A DNA stretch of 64,000 nucleotides from Synechococcus sp. MW101C3 (GTDB lineage Bacteria; Cyanobacteriota; Cyanobacteriia; PCC-6307; Cyanobiaceae), in NCBI RefSeq assembly GCF_002252635.1, contig NZ_NQKX01000008.1:1-64000 (forward strand). Direction: 5' to 3'. Positions 18,601 to 26,547 of this stretch are shown here, piece after piece; position 1 is the first letter of the stretch, and every line of letters begins with the position of its first letter. The position numbers were made by a program, and so were the translations under genes. Under the pieces are notes generated by a model that saw nothing but the letters and a program-made list of their open reading frames with translations, made no database searches and was not told the origin of the DNA.

Positions 18601-18891
18601 CAGAGCCTTGAGAAAGCCATAGGTGACGCTGGTGGGCACACCATCGCGGGTGGCCAGGCCCCCTTCACCGCCTTTGGCGAAGGCATAGAAGCTGCGGAAG
18701 GCCAGCGAGTGGCCGTCCACGAGCAGCAGCAGGGGCCGCTGCTCCCCCACCGACCGGTGATCGGCCGGAGCGTTCGGGGCTGGGCCGGCCCCAGGCAAAC
18801 CATTCTCTGGTGAACCACTCCCAGGCAAACCTGCTTCAGCCGGACCACTCTCAGCCGAATTCTTCGTTGCCTTGGCCACGTCCTGCCCCAC
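15688..18891 (-). CDS. polA: DNA polymerase I with 5'-3' and 3'-5' exonuclease domains
   Basis: About 1067 residues from a GTG at 18891; a GTG at 18879 is an alternative. After a low-complexity Ser/Gly/Pro N-terminus (repeated GLPGSG/GLPGAG) the 5'-nuclease domain begins near residue 52 (RPLLLLVDGHSLAFRSFYAF) and contains GYEADDVLGT and LTGDASDNIPGVKGVGPKTA. A variable linker is followed by a 3'-5' exonuclease domain (IALDTETTALNP, NAKYDR, YCGMDVH) that keeps DEDD residues, so proofreading is probably active. The polymerase domain has SADYSQIELRILTHLSGEE, RLGKTINFGVIYGMG and LLQVHDELVLE. It functions in repair and Okazaki fragment processing. It is longer than usual because of the N-terminus and linker. 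Confidence 0.96.
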   Translation of the reverse strand: MGQDVAKATKNSAESGPAEAGLPGSGSPENGLPGAGPAPNAPADHRSVGEQRPLLLLVDGHSLAFRSFYAFAKGGEGGLATRDGVPTSVTYGFLKALLDNVKGLTPQGVVIAFDTAEPTFRHNADAAYKAHRDEAPEHFFTDLANLQEILAGAMDLPLCMAPGYEADDVLGTLANRAANDGWRVRILSGDRDLFQLVDDERDIAILYMGGGPYARNAGPQVIRREGVISKLGVTPEEVVDLKALTGDASDNIPGVKGVGPKTAIVLLQAHNTLDGIYAALDQQKGALRAKLEADRDNAFRSRMLAEILVDIPLPSEPRLALGSLDRDALAQRLEELELHSLARQLEAFERVFSGAAASGRAKAQTTTPSSKASGTASAEPAAATPSAFAGEPAERGGHGQEPRSSSSASGDHPPAGAGGPESLAGSLLPVLEPQLIATTSALAALVERLLAATDPTAPIALDTETTALNPFQAELVGVGLCWGDGPADLAYIPIGHQPAVAEPAADLLTAAEPATDAPAQLPLAAVLTALAPWLASTAHPKALQNAKYDRLVLMRHGLELGGVVMDTLLADYLRDANAKHGLEAMALREFGFSPTGYTDLVAKGQTFASVPIAAAALYCGMDVHLTWRLGRLLHEQLEAMGPRLLPLLAQVELPLEPVLAQMEATGIRIDTAYLAELSAELGEQLHRLDGEAKAAAGVDFNLASPKQLGELLFDTLGLDRKKSRKTKTGWSTDAAVLEKLEDDHAVVPLVLEHRTLSKLKSTYVDALPLLVEAETGRVHTDFNQAVTATGRLSSSNPNLQNIPIRTEYSRRIRKAFLPQEGWHLISADYSQIELRILTHLSGEEVLVEAFRNGDDVHALTARLLLDTTEVSAAERRLGKTINFGVIYGMGSQRLARETELSPSQAKEFLGKYKQRYPKVFAFLELQERLALSQGYVETILGRRRPFPFDRNGLGRLLGKDPFEIDLEVARRGGMEAQQLRAAANAPIQGSSADIIKLAMVTLQRTLEQQALPARLLLQVHDELVLEAAPDAREQVVATVKATMEQAIQLSVPLVVDTGWGPNWMEAK

Positions 18892-19111
18892 CCTCAGCTG
18901 CGCCTCAGCCTGCCATCTGGAACCACCACAGGGCGGCCTGCCGGACCCGATCCTCCCAATCGCCCACCGCTTGCGGTGACCCGTCGTCTGCACGTGCGAT
19001 GCATCCAGGAGTGATGCTTCGTCGGGCGCTTTAGATTTCCGCCAGCCCCCGGGGCTGTGGCCCACGGCCGTCTCCTGCGGAGCCACCGGTCGCTTCCCGC
19101 ACGCGCACGCC
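18892..19111. other. Divergent intergenic region polA / small gene
   Basis: This 220-base gap between divergent genes should hold promoters for both. The polA-side frame remains open through it but encodes Arg/Gly/His-rich sequence unlike PolA. I see no clear -10/-35 pair. Confidence 0.35.
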
Positions 19112-19360
19112 ATGGACTCCCAATCCCAACGCCAACCCCGCCGCTACACCATTCATCTGCTGCTGCTCGGCGGTCACCAGCAGATCATCCATTTCGCCAC
19201 GCTCGACGCGTTCCAGCAGTGGTACGGCGGCGTGCTCAACGGCAGCAACGGCGATGCCTTCGTGAATGTGCCGATCAACGACCTTGAAGGGGAATACCTG
19301 GTGCTGCGTCCCAGCTCTGTGGTGGGGATCCGCATCGTGCCGGAATTCGCTTCCCGATGA
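19112..19360 (+). CDS. Small protein of unknown function, 82 residues
   Basis: MDSQSQRQPRRYTIHLLLLG, then HQQIIHFATLDAFQQWYGGV and YLVLRPSSVVGIRIVPEFAS. It has a beta-alpha pattern and a hydrophobic HLLLLG strand but no membrane span. The composition and ordered layout suggest a genuine small folded protein. It lies between divergent polA and a CPA1 antiporter. I do not recognise a named family. Confidence 0.7.
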   Translation: MDSQSQRQPRRYTIHLLLLGGHQQIIHFATLDAFQQWYGGVLNGSNGDAFVNVPINDLEGEYLVLRPSSVVGIRIVPEFASR

Positions 19361-19508
19361 TCCCCATGGTTGCAGCGCGTCCCAGCCCGCCTGAACAGGC
19401 CCGGGGCCTCCCGCACCGGAGGTCTGCAGTCGCCACCGCGCTCACGCCGCGCAGAGCCACTGTGATCACGCCGCCCAAGGCCATCGCTCTCCTTCTGTCC
19501 GGGGCCGC
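19361..19508. other. Intergenic, no feature recognised
   Basis: 148 bases between the 82-residue gene and the antiporter. I see no hairpin with a T-run and no convincing promoter. Confidence 0.3.
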
Positions 19509-20744
19509 TTGAGCAGGCTGGAGCTGATCTGGGGTGAGGCCTTCTTCGCCGGGGCGATGGCCCAGTTGCTGGCCCAGCTCAGCCGTTTGCCGGCGGTGGT
19601 GCTGCTCCTGGCGGTGGGCCTGATGATCGGCAGGGCCGGCTTCGACCTGGTCGACACCGAGGCGCTGGGGCCGGTGCTGGAGCCACTGGTCAGCCTGTTG
19701 GTGGGTCTGATCCTGTTCGATGGCGGCCTCAATCTGAGGCTGGCGGGCCGCGACCTGCAGCGCACCGTTGTGCAGGTGGTGCTGGTGCGGGCCGTGCTGG
19801 GCTTCCTGGCGGCGGTGCTGCTGGCCCACCTGCTGGCCGGTCTGTCCTGGCCGCTGGCTCTGGTGTTCGGGGCGATCGCGCTCGCCACCGGCCCCACCGT
19901 GGTCACACCGATGGTGCAGCAGATGCGCCTGTTGCCCTCGCTCGCCAATGTGCTCGAAGCCGAAGGGCTCGCGCTCGAACCGCTGGGCGCCGTGCTGGCG
20001 CTGCTGCTGCTGCAGCTCGCCATCGGTGATCTCGGCAGCTGGCAGGAGGTGGCCAGTCGGCTGGTGCTGCGGCTGGGTGGCGGTGTGCTGATCGGCAGCC
20101 TGGCGGGGTGGCTGCTCTCTGAGCTGCTGCGCCGTCTGCTGCAAGGCTCCGAGGTGCTCGATGCCCTGGCGCTGCAGCTCAGCCTCGGCGTGCTGTTCCT
20201 GCTGGTGGGAGGCTGCGAAACCCTGTTGCCCGAATCCGGATTACCGGCTGCCGTGAGTGCCGGGGTGGTGGTGGGGCTGAGGCTCGAGGGTGGGGCCAGT
20301 CAGCTCGATGAGCTGATCCGGCAACTCGCCTTGCTGGCCATCACCGTGCTGTTCCCGCTGCTGGCCGCCGATCTGTCCTGGTCGGAGTTGAGCCCGCTGG
20401 GGCTGGGTGGCGTGGCCTGCGTGCTGGTGCTGATGCTCTGCCGCTGGCCGGTGATCCAGGTGGCGGGCCTGGGGTTGCCCGGGCTCGGCTGGCGCGAAAA
20501 GCTCATGCTCAGCTGGATCGCCCCGCGCGGCATCGTCACCGCCGCCGTGGCCAGCCTGTTCGCCCTCCGGCTCGACGAAGCCGGAGTTCCGGGCGGCGGC
20601 GCTCTCAAGGGCCTCGTGTTCCTCACGATCCTCCTCACGGTGGGGATTCAGGGGTTCACCGCCGCAGCCCTGGCCCGGCGGCTTGGCCTGGTGGAGCCGG
20701 CAGGTGATCGGGTGGCTGATTCTGATGAAGCGTTGGCTGAGTAG
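19509..20744 (+). CDS. Na+/H+ antiporter, CPA1 (NhaP-like) family
   Basis: 411 residues from a TTG at 19509; an ATG at 19557 is possible. About 12 hydrophobic segments. LPAVVLLLAVGLMIGRAGF, LVSLLVGLILFDGGLNLRL and GAIALATGPTVVTPMVQQM (the TGP unwound helix) are typical of cation:proton antiporters in the cytoplasmic membrane, used for pH and sodium homeostasis. WIAPRGIVTAAVASLFAL is another hallmark. In the helix after LEAEG the usual DPxG ion-site appears as EPLG, so the acidic residue is Glu rather than Asp. Ion specificity cannot be read from sequence. Confidence 0.88.
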   Translation: MSRLELIWGEAFFAGAMAQLLAQLSRLPAVVLLLAVGLMIGRAGFDLVDTEALGPVLEPLVSLLVGLILFDGGLNLRLAGRDLQRTVVQVVLVRAVLGFLAAVLLAHLLAGLSWPLALVFGAIALATGPTVVTPMVQQMRLLPSLANVLEAEGLALEPLGAVLALLLLQLAIGDLGSWQEVASRLVLRLGGGVLIGSLAGWLLSELLRRLLQGSEVLDALALQLSLGVLFLLVGGCETLLPESGLPAAVSAGVVVGLRLEGGASQLDELIRQLALLAITVLFPLLAADLSWSELSPLGLGGVACVLVLMLCRWPVIQVAGLGLPGLGWREKLMLSWIAPRGIVTAAVASLFALRLDEAGVPGGGALKGLVFLTILLTVGIQGFTAAALARRLGLVEPAGDRVADSDEALAE

Positions 20745-20834
20745 CAGCTGAGCCGGGTGGAGCCGGAGGCTGAGGGCGCTGGCTGGCCCCTCGGTCTGAG
20801 CGGGCCTGGTCGTGAGAGCCGCTGCTGGCCAATT

Positions 20835-22286
20835 TCAGAGGCTGCGCTGCAGTCGAGCGACGGCCTCGCCGCCGGGCTGGAGCAGCAGCAGGGTGGCCAC
20901 GAGATCGGGGCCCTGAAGGCTGCCGAGCAGGGCTGCCCGCAGGCTCTTCATCACCACGCCCTTCTTCACGCTGGCTGTCTTGGCGGCCTCCCCCAGCAGG
21001 GTCTTGGCCTGATCGGCATCAAGTGCTTGGTGGGCCAGCTGGGCGAGATCCGCAGGTTCCAGTGCCTGCAGCACTGCCGCCAGGGCCGCCCTGGCCCCTT
21101 CGCTCTCGATCTGCTGGCGGGCTTCGTCGTTGAGGCTGGGACGCTCGAAGAAGGGCCGGGCCTGCTCGACGCCGTCCTGCAGCGTGACCAGGGAGGGGCC
21201 CAGCAAGGCGGCTAGCTCCAGCTCCCAGCCGGCCTCCCCTGAGGGGGCGCTCCACCCCTGGGCCCGCCAGCGCGGCGCCAGCAGAGCCAGCAGCTGCTCG
21301 GCCGGCAAGCCATGCAGCACCTGGGCGTTCAGCCAGTTGAGCTTGTCCCAGTCGAAGCGGGCGCCGGCGCGATTGACCCGCTCGAAGCCGAAGACCGGTG
21401 CCGCCTCGGCCAGGCTGAAGCGCTCCCCCATGACCTCCGGCGGCGACCAGCCGAGCAGGGTCATGTAGTTGGCCAGCGCATCGGCGGTGTAGCCCAGCTC
21501 TCGGAACTCGCTCAGCGACGTGACCCCATCGCGCTTCGAGAGCTTGCGGCCTTCGCCGTTGAGGATCAGGGGCGTGTGGGCAAACTCCGGTGCGGCCAGG
21601 CCCAGCGCGTCGTAGAGCAGCAACTGCTTGGCGGTGTTGGCGATGTGGTCTTCGCCGCGGATCACGTGGCTGATCGCCATGGCGGCGTCGTCGACGACCA
21701 CCACCAGGTTGTAGAGGGGGTCGCCGATGGCATCAGCCGGGGCGCGCCGGGCGATCACCATGTCGCCGCCCAGGTCGCTGCCGCTCCAGCGCATCTCGCC
21801 GCGCACCAGATCGTTCCAGACGATCGTGGCGCCGTCATCGATGCGGAAACGGACCACCGCTTCACGCCCTTCGGCGATGAAGGCCTGCTCCTGCTCCGGG
21901 CTGAGGTTGCGGTGGCGGTTGTCGTAGCGGGGGGCCTCCTTGGCGGCGGCCTGAGCCTCCCGCATCTCCGCCAGCTCCGCTTCGCTGGCGTAGCAGCGGT
22001 AGGCGTGCCCACTGGCGAGTAGCTGCTGGATCGCGGCGCGATGCGCCTCGATGCGCTCGCTCTGGATCACCGGCTCCTCGTCCCAGTCCAGGCCCAGCCA
22101 GCGCAGGCCGTCGAGGATGTTGGCGGTGTATTCGGGCCTGGAGCGCTCGCGATCGGTGTCCTCGATGCGGAGCAGGAAGGCACCGCCGAGGTGGCGCGCG
22201 AAGAGCCAGTTGAACACCGCCGTGCGGGCTGTGCCGATGTGAAGCGTGCCGGTAGGGCTGGGAGCGAGACGAACCCTCACCGTCAA
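20835..22286 (-). CDS. gltX: Glutamyl-tRNA synthetase
   Basis: 483 residues. Class I synthetase that charges tRNA-Glu; in cyanobacteria Glu-tRNA also feeds 5-aminolevulinate synthesis through HemA (51254-52564). Motifs: [20 protein letters not shown] with HIGH-type [38 protein letters not shown] and the KMSKS-type [16 protein letters not shown] use the TTG at 22286, which gives the canonical [13 protein letters not shown] and has AGGAG eight bases upstream. A GTG at 22295 overlaps that Shine-Dalgarno. Confidence 0.96.
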   Translation of the reverse strand: MTVRVRLAPSPTGTLHIGTARTAVFNWLFARHLGGAFLLRIEDTDRERSRPEYTANILDGLRWLGLDWDEEPVIQSERIEAHRAAIQQLLASGHAYRCYASEAELAEMREAQAAAKEAPRYDNRHRNLSPEQEQAFIAEGREAVVRFRIDDGATIVWNDLVRGEMRWSGSDLGGDMVIARRAPADAIGDPLYNLVVVVDDAAMAISHVIRGEDHIANTAKQLLLYDALGLAAPEFAHTPLILNGEGRKLSKRDGVTSLSEFRELGYTADALANYMTLLGWSPPEVMGERFSLAEAAPVFGFERVNRAGARFDWDKLNWLNAQVLHGLPAEQLLALLAPRWRAQGWSAPSGEAGWELELAALLGPSLVTLQDGVEQARPFFERPSLNDEARQQIESEGARAALAAVLQALEPADLAQLAHQALDADQAKTLLGEAAKTASVKKGVVMKSLRAALLGSLQGPDLVATLLLLQPGGEAVARLQRSL

Positions 22287-22304
22287 TGCGTTCACTCCTG
22301 GTGG
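22284..22304 (-). promoter_or_regulatory. Shine-Dalgarno deciding the gltX start
   Basis: Reading the minus strand, CCAGGAG is followed by TGAACGCA and then TTG. The AGGAG to TTG spacing is eight bases, ideal for initiation, whereas the upstream GTG would overlap the AGGAG. Confidence 0.6.
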
Positions 22305-22321
22305 ATGAGATGAATTGAAAA

Positions 22322-22395
22322 CGGGACTGACGGGGCTCGAACCCGCAACTTCCGCCGTGACAGGGCGGTGCTCTAACCGATTGAACTACAGTCCC
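22322..22395 (-). tRNA. trnD: tRNA-Asp (GUC)
   Basis: Read on the minus strand from 22395: acceptor GGGACTG pairs with CAGTCCC at 22323-22329, discriminator G at 22322. The D-arm contains TTCAATCGGTTAGAG, the anticodon loop is CTGTCAC with GTC, and the T-arm has GGGTTCGAGCCCC. The 74 bases form a complete cloverleaf. CCA is not encoded. It lies 36 bases upstream of the gltX start on the same strand. Confidence 0.97.
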
Positions 22396-22494
22396 AGTTC
22401 ATCCGTACTGGTGGCTCGGCTGGGCCGGGCTCCCGTGCGGGGTGCGCTGTCGCGTCGGCGACCTCGGCAGTATCAGTTGCCGCCGGTCCCGTCG

Positions 22495-23013
22495 TCAACC
22501 AGCCGATGCGATGGCAGGCGCCAGACGGTGCAACTCTGCAACCATCGCGCTGATGGAGGCAGGGTTGGCGGGCTTCTGGCCGGTGCTCAGCAGCTCCCGC
22601 CCCAGCACTGAGCAGCCGAGATGGGCGAACTGCAGGCGCATGGCGCTCAGCACCTTCTGACCGCCACCGCCGCTGTGGGTGGCCAGAGCCACAGGAAGGC
22701 CGTTGAACAGCTCGCGAAAATCATCGCTGCTTCGTGACAGCCAGGCGAGGGCGTTGTTGAGCGTGGGCGGCAGGGAGCCGTTGTATTCGGGCGCGCACAC
22801 CCACAGCCGCCCCAGGGAGCGCAGCTGGTGGGCCAGCGCATCTACCCCAGGGTGGGCGCCGCTGCCGGCCACCTCGGCCGCTGGGCTGTAGAGCGGCAGG
22901 CCGAGATCGACCAGATCCATCACATGAAAAGCGTGGCCCTGAAGCTCTGCTTCCTGGGCCACACGTGTAGCGAGAGTGAGATTGTGGCCATTGCTGGCCG
23001 CAAGAATCAGCAT
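22495..23013 (-). CDS. NAD(P)H-dependent FMN reductase family protein
   Basis: 172 residues. A flavodoxin-like fold is shown by MLILAASNGHNLTLATRVAQ (phosphate-binding first loop), VMDLVDLGLPLYSP, and the diagnostic VCAPEYNGSLPPTLNNALAW, matching the APEYNGSxPxxLKNAxDW motif of NADPH-dependent FMN or azo/chromate reductases. LPVALATHSGGGGQKVLSAM is the next conserved strand. Typical roles are quinone or flavin reduction. It is upstream of and co-oriented with tRNA-Asp. Substrate unknown. Confidence 0.88.
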   Translation of the reverse strand: MLILAASNGHNLTLATRVAQEAELQGHAFHVMDLVDLGLPLYSPAAEVAGSGAHPGVDALAHQLRSLGRLWVCAPEYNGSLPPTLNNALAWLSRSSDDFRELFNGLPVALATHSGGGGQKVLSAMRLQFAHLGCSVLGRELLSTGQKPANPASISAMVAELHRLAPAIASAG

Positions 23014-23061
23014 GGCCGGCGGCTTGAAGCAATCAGCGGCGCACGAAAAAGATCCGCGCGC

Positions 23062-23250
23062 TCAGGGGCGAAAGCCAGCAGGTTCAATGAGACGGACCTG
23101 GTTGCCACGGGCGGTGAATTCCCGACCTTGGTCGCTCTGAACCACCACACGGCCTCCGGATTTGACCCGGATCACCCGAGCTCGTACCCAGCCCAGTGCG
23201 GCCGACTCAAGAACCTTGACCACATCACCGGGTTGTAGATCCAACTCCAT
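23062..23250 (-). CDS. Small SH3-like protein of unknown function
   Basis: 62 residues: MELDLQPGDVVKVLESAALG, then WVRARVIRVKSGGRVVVQSD and REFTARGNQVRLIEPAGFRP. The alternating hydrophobic strands and LQPGDVVKV start suggest a small beta-barrel (SH3 or KOW-like). The frame is open further upstream, but that part overlaps tRNA-Trp, so I use the ATG at 23250, 37 bases after the tRNA end. It sits where secE often follows trnW in cyanobacteria, but it is not SecE. No named family recognised. Confidence 0.65.
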   Translation of the reverse strand: MELDLQPGDVVKVLESAALGWVRARVIRVKSGGRVVVQSDQGREFTARGNQVRLIEPAGFRP

Positions 23251-23286
23251 GTCCGGAACCAGAAAAGTGCAGGAAGGGTCATCGAG

Positions 23287-23359
23287 CGCGCCGTGGAGGA
23301 CTTGAACCCCCGACATCAGGTTTTGGAGACCTGCGTTCTACCAACTGAACTAACGGCGC
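23287..23359 (-). tRNA. trnW: tRNA-Trp (CCA)
   Basis: Read on the minus strand from 23359: acceptor GCGCCGT pairs with ACGGCGC across 23288-23294 and 23353-23359, discriminator G at 23287. The anticodon loop is CTCCAAA with anticodon CCA, and the T-arm has GGGTTCAAGTCC. 73 bases, complete cloverleaf, no encoded CCA tail. It lies between rplS and the small SH3-like gene on the same strand. Confidence 0.97.
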
Positions 23360-23422
23360 AAGGCGATGACCCTCAGAAGGTGCCGCAGGGCGACACCTGG
23401 ATAGACGATGGGAATCGCGGGA

Positions 23423-23872
23423 TCAGCGGTCGAAGCGTTGCTTGACCCTGGTGGCCTTGCCCACCCGATCGCGCAGGTAAAAGAGCTTGGCACGACGCAC
23501 CTTACCCCGGCGTTCCACCTTGATCGTGGCCACCTGAGGGCTGTGCAGCATGAACACACGCTCCACGCCGATGCCCTGGAAGATCCGGCGCACGGTGATG
23601 GTTTCGTTGAGGCCGCCGTGGCGCTTGGCGATCACCACACCCTCGTAGGGCTGGATGCGCTCCTTGTTGCCCTCGCTGATGCGCACGCCCACACGGACGG
23701 TGTCGCCCACGTAGATCTCGGGAAGGTCGCTCTTGAGCTGCTCCGCCTCGAATGTGCGCATCAGCTCGTAGGCGCTGAGCTTGCCGGTGCGGACCGCAGG
23801 CGCTGCCGCAGCGGTGCCCGCTTCGGGAGTGCTCGTCTCGCTGGTGCTGTCTTCGATGAGTTCCGCTGCCAT
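23423..23872 (-). CDS. rplS: 50S ribosomal protein L19
   Basis: 149 residues. L19 sits at the 30S-50S interface. The core [20 protein letters not shown], then [38 protein letters not shown] and [20 protein letters not shown] is unmistakable. An acidic, Ala/Thr-rich N-terminal extension of about 35 residues precedes it, as in other picocyanobacteria. I use the ATG at 23872, preceded by AAGGA at good spacing, rather than a GTG five codons upstream. tRNA-Trp follows 63 bases downstream. Confidence 0.97.
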   Translation of the reverse strand: MAAELIEDSTSETSTPEAGTAAAAPAVRTGKLSAYELMRTFEAEQLKSDLPEIYVGDTVRVGVRISEGNKERIQPYEGVVIAKRHGGLNETITVRRIFQGIGVERVFMLHSPQVATIKVERRGKVRRAKLFYLRDRVGKATRVKQRFDR

Positions 23873-23914
23873 CCCGGCTTCCTTCACGCCTGAGCAAACA
23901 GCGACTTTACCGGG

Positions 23915-24265
23915 TCATCCGCCCCCCTCGGAAGCGTCGCCGCCGGTGCGGTTGGTGGCAGCGGGCCCGGCGGGGCGCCGGGCGGCAGTGGCGCGCTGCC
24001 ATTTGCCGGCCACCATGGCGCCTCCGCTGACCAGCATCCACAGCAATCCCAGGCCGTTGAGGGCCACATAAAAGGTCTTGCCGGTGCTGCCCAACCATTC
24101 GCCTTCATGCAGCACCATCAAGAGGTGGGCCTGATCGCGGCTCAGGCCGCCCCAGTCACGCAGCAGCCGGTACCCCATGCCGGTGGTCGCTGTGAGAAGC
24201 ATGGGGGCGAGCACGAACGGGGCTGCCTGCGCATGCCAGCGCCGCAACGCCGCCAGGGTCTGCAT
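23915..24265 (-). CDS. PepSY-associated-type membrane protein, 116 residues
   Basis: Two membrane segments are visible: APFVLAPMLLTATTGMGYRL (about 16-35) and FYVALNGLGLLWMLVSGGAM (about 64-83), joined by a loop with LLMVLHEGEWLGSTGKT. A His in the first amphipathic helix (RRWHAQ) and one in LHEGEW resemble the PepSY-associated transmembrane family, which can bind heme or act in iron reduction. The C-terminus is Arg/Gly/Thr-rich and soluble. Divergent from map. The function is not established. Confidence 0.7.
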   Translation of the reverse strand: MQTLAALRRWHAQAAPFVLAPMLLTATTGMGYRLLRDWGGLSRDQAHLLMVLHEGEWLGSTGKTFYVALNGLGLLWMLVSGGAMVAGKWQRATAARRPAGPAATNRTGGDASEGGG

Positions 24266-24318
24266 AGGTGCCGGGTTGAAATTGGTAGCTTGGAGTCTGA
24301 GATGTCAAGGATCCGTCG

Positions 24319-25218
24319 ATGAATCTGTTCGCCGATCTGCTGGCCGCCACCCAAGGATCGAGCGCACAGGGCGGCGGAGGGGCGGCCGTGGGAATGGCGG
24401 CGGCGTCGCCCGCTTCTGTGGTCACCCAGGCCGGTCCCCGCATTCAGAAAAGCCGTCGCGGCGTGGAGATCAAGTCGGCGCGCGAGATCGGCATCATGCG
24501 GCGCTCCAGCCGGATCGTGGCCACCGTGCTGCGCGAACTGCTGGAACTGGCCGCCCCCGGCATGACCACCGCCGACCTCGATCGCCACGCCGAACGGCGC
24601 ATCCGTGAACTGGGCGCCACCCCCAGCTTCAAGGGCTACCACGGCTTCCCCGCCAGCATCTGCGCGAGCATCAACAACGAAGTGGTGCACGGCATCCCCA
24701 GCAGCAAGCGTGTGATCCGCGAGGGCGATTTGCTCAAGATCGACACCGGCGCCTACTTCGAGGGCTACCACGGCGACAGCTGCGTGTCCCTTTGCGTGGG
24801 TGCCAGCAGCGACGACGCCTGCCGACTCAGCCGCGTGGCCCAGGAGTCGCTGATGCAGGGCCTGGCCAAGGTGAAGGCAGGCAACACCCTGCTCGACATC
24901 GCCGGCGCCGTCCAGGACCACGTCGAAGCCCATGGCTACAGCGTGGTGGAGGACTACACGGGCCACGGCGTGGGCCGCAACCTGCACGAAGAGCCCTCGG
25001 TGTTCAACTTCCGCACCAAGGATCTGCCCAACGTGAAGCTCCGCCCCGGCATGACCCTCGCCGTGGAGCCGATCCTCAACGGCGGCAGCAAGCACTGCCG
25101 CACCCTGCGCGACCGCTGGACGGTCGTGACGGTGGACGGAAGCCTTTCGGCCCAGTGGGAGCACACGATCGCCGTCACCTCCGACGGTTGCGAGATCCTC
25201 ACCGACCGCGACTTCTGA
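24319..25218 (+). CDS. map: Methionine aminopeptidase type I
   Basis: 299 residues. Removes the initiator Met from new proteins, using two divalent metals. Core motifs: [60 protein letters not shown] (metal Asp residues), [20 protein letters not shown] (metal His) and [10 protein letters not shown] (Glu). A variable, Gly/Ala-rich N-terminal extension of about 45 residues precedes the catalytic domain, without the CxxC zinc motifs of plant-type MetAP1. Divergent from the PepSY-type protein. Confidence 0.95.
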   Translation: MNLFADLLAATQGSSAQGGGGAAVGMAAASPASVVTQAGPRIQKSRRGVEIKSAREIGIMRRSSRIVATVLRELLELAAPGMTTADLDRHAERRIRELGATPSFKGYHGFPASICASINNEVVHGIPSSKRVIREGDLLKIDTGAYFEGYHGDSCVSLCVGASSDDACRLSRVAQESLMQGLAKVKAGNTLLDIAGAVQDHVEAHGYSVVEDYTGHGVGRNLHEEPSVFNFRTKDLPNVKLRPGMTLAVEPILNGGSKHCRTLRDRWTVVTVDGSLSAQWEHTIAVTSDGCEILTDRDF

Positions 25219-25267
25219 GCGGCCTCGCCGTGCGCCAGGCCACGCAGCCGCGGTGCGCTCCGGCCAC

Positions 25268-26008
25268 TCAGATGCTGCGGCTTGTGAGCCCGAAGTAGAG
25301 CCTTCGCATCAGCACCGCCAACGGGAACAGCAGATAGGTGAGTGGGTTGGGGGTCACGATCACCAGCCCCATGCCTCTGCGTACCTGGGCGATCACCTGA
25401 CCGGCCACGAAGTCGGCACTCATCACACCGATCGGATTGAGGGCGGAGCGGAAGGGGCCGAGCACCAGGCGCCGGATCCGGCAGGCCCGGGGCCCCTGCT
25501 GATCGAGGCTGCGCAGGCTGAGCAGCTGACCCAGCAGGCGCTTGCTGAGCTCATAGAGCGGGCTCACCGCCGGCATCAGTTCGGCTTCCGACGTGTTCAC
25601 CCACAGCTCGCGGCGGGGGCGATCAGCCGCTGGCTCGGGCAGAGACAGAAACAGCTCCACCAGACGCCAGCTGCTCAGCGCGTTCACCTCGAGGCTGCGC
25701 TCCACGGCGGCAGGACTGCGATCCCCATGCACGTTCACGCCATGGTTGATCACCAGGATGTCCACATCCAGCAGCTGATCACGCAGCGCCGCCTCTCCGC
25801 CGCAGCCCCAGCAGAGACTGGACAACGGAATCGGTTGCCCGCTGGCATCGCTGAGTTCTACGGCGGTGGGCCGGGAGGTGAGCGCCAGCAGCCTGGCCCC
25901 CTGGCCATGGAGGCGGCGGAGCAGGGCGCTGCCGAAAGCGCCACCGGCGCCGGTGACCGCCACATGCCGGCCCTGCAGTGGCAGCAAGGCGGACCTCATG
26001 GCATTCAT
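25268..26008 (-). CDS. Short-chain dehydrogenase/reductase
   Basis: 246 residues. The nucleotide motif VAVTGAGGAFGSALLRRLHG is a variant of TGxxxGxG; VNHG-like ILVINHGVNV, a Ser in ELWVNTSEAEL and the catalytic YELSK (YxxxK) make a plausible active site. The C-terminal helix (YLLFPLAVLMRRLYF) is hydrophobic and basic and may contact a membrane. It resembles cyanobacterial SDRs of unknown substrate. It starts 88 bases from a divergent hypothetical gene. ATG 26008 is used; ATG 25999 is also possible. Confidence 0.82.
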   Translation of the reverse strand: MNAMRSALLPLQGRHVAVTGAGGAFGSALLRRLHGQGARLLALTSRPTAVELSDASGQPIPLSSLCWGCGGEAALRDQLLDVDILVINHGVNVHGDRSPAAVERSLEVNALSSWRLVELFLSLPEPAADRPRRELWVNTSEAELMPAVSPLYELSKRLLGQLLSLRSLDQQGPRACRIRRLVLGPFRSALNPIGVMSADFVAGQVIAQVRRGMGLVIVTPNPLTYLLFPLAVLMRRLYFGLTSRSI

Positions 26009-26096
26009 CGCTGCGCGGTGGTGGGCGAACCACTGTTACAGCCGGTACGATCAGGTGAGGACATTCTTTTTGTTCTAAGGACAGGCAACATCCAAC

Positions 26097-26510
26097 GTGT
26101 TTAGTGAGGGCCCAGCACAAGGATCATCCACCCTGTCCCAGGAAGCTGCACAGGTGGCCTTGTTCGCCCCCTATTGCGGTGGACTGAGCCGTGAAGGCTG
26201 GTTGCAACGCGGTCTCGATCAGCTCGCCCTCCGGCGGGTGAGTGGGCTGCGCCCGCTGCATCCGAACGGGGCCCATCGCTTCGAGCTCAGCTGGACCTCC
26301 GGTGTAGCCCCGCAACAGCCGAGCCAGTGTGAGCTCGCCTTCCCTGACCAACCGGACATCCGCTACAGCTTCACTGTGCCCACCCACCACCTGGTGGGCT
26401 GGTTGATGGATCTGCTGGAAGACCGCGCCGTGAGCGGTGGTGGCGACCTTCCCGAATCGTTCTGGCGCTGGCTGATCCTCGGCGAGGCCCCGCCACCGGT
26501 CTCCTCGTAG
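26097..26510 (+). CDS. Protein of unknown function, 137 residues
   Basis: Starts at GTG 26097. Sequence features: VALFAPYCGGLSREGWLQRG, then HRFELSWTSGVAPQQPSQCE, IRYSFTVPTHHLVGWLMDLL and LPESFWRWLILGE. It is soluble and rich in aromatic residues; a helix with WLMDLLEDR and a beta-rich centre are predicted. It lies 37 bases upstream of the DRTGG gene on the same strand, so they may be co-transcribed. No family recognised. Confidence 0.65.
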   Translation: MFSEGPAQGSSTLSQEAAQVALFAPYCGGLSREGWLQRGLDQLALRRVSGLRPLHPNGAHRFELSWTSGVAPQQPSQCELAFPDQPDIRYSFTVPTHHLVGWLMDLLEDRAVSGGGDLPESFWRWLILGEAPPPVSS

Positions 26511-26547
26511 GCTGCTGCCTGACCCTGGCCCCGGCGAACCCATCCCC

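Noticed and set aside
23251-23316. Longer version of the small SH3-like protein
   Set aside because: It would be translated from DNA inside tRNA-Trp. The ATG after the tRNA is more plausible.
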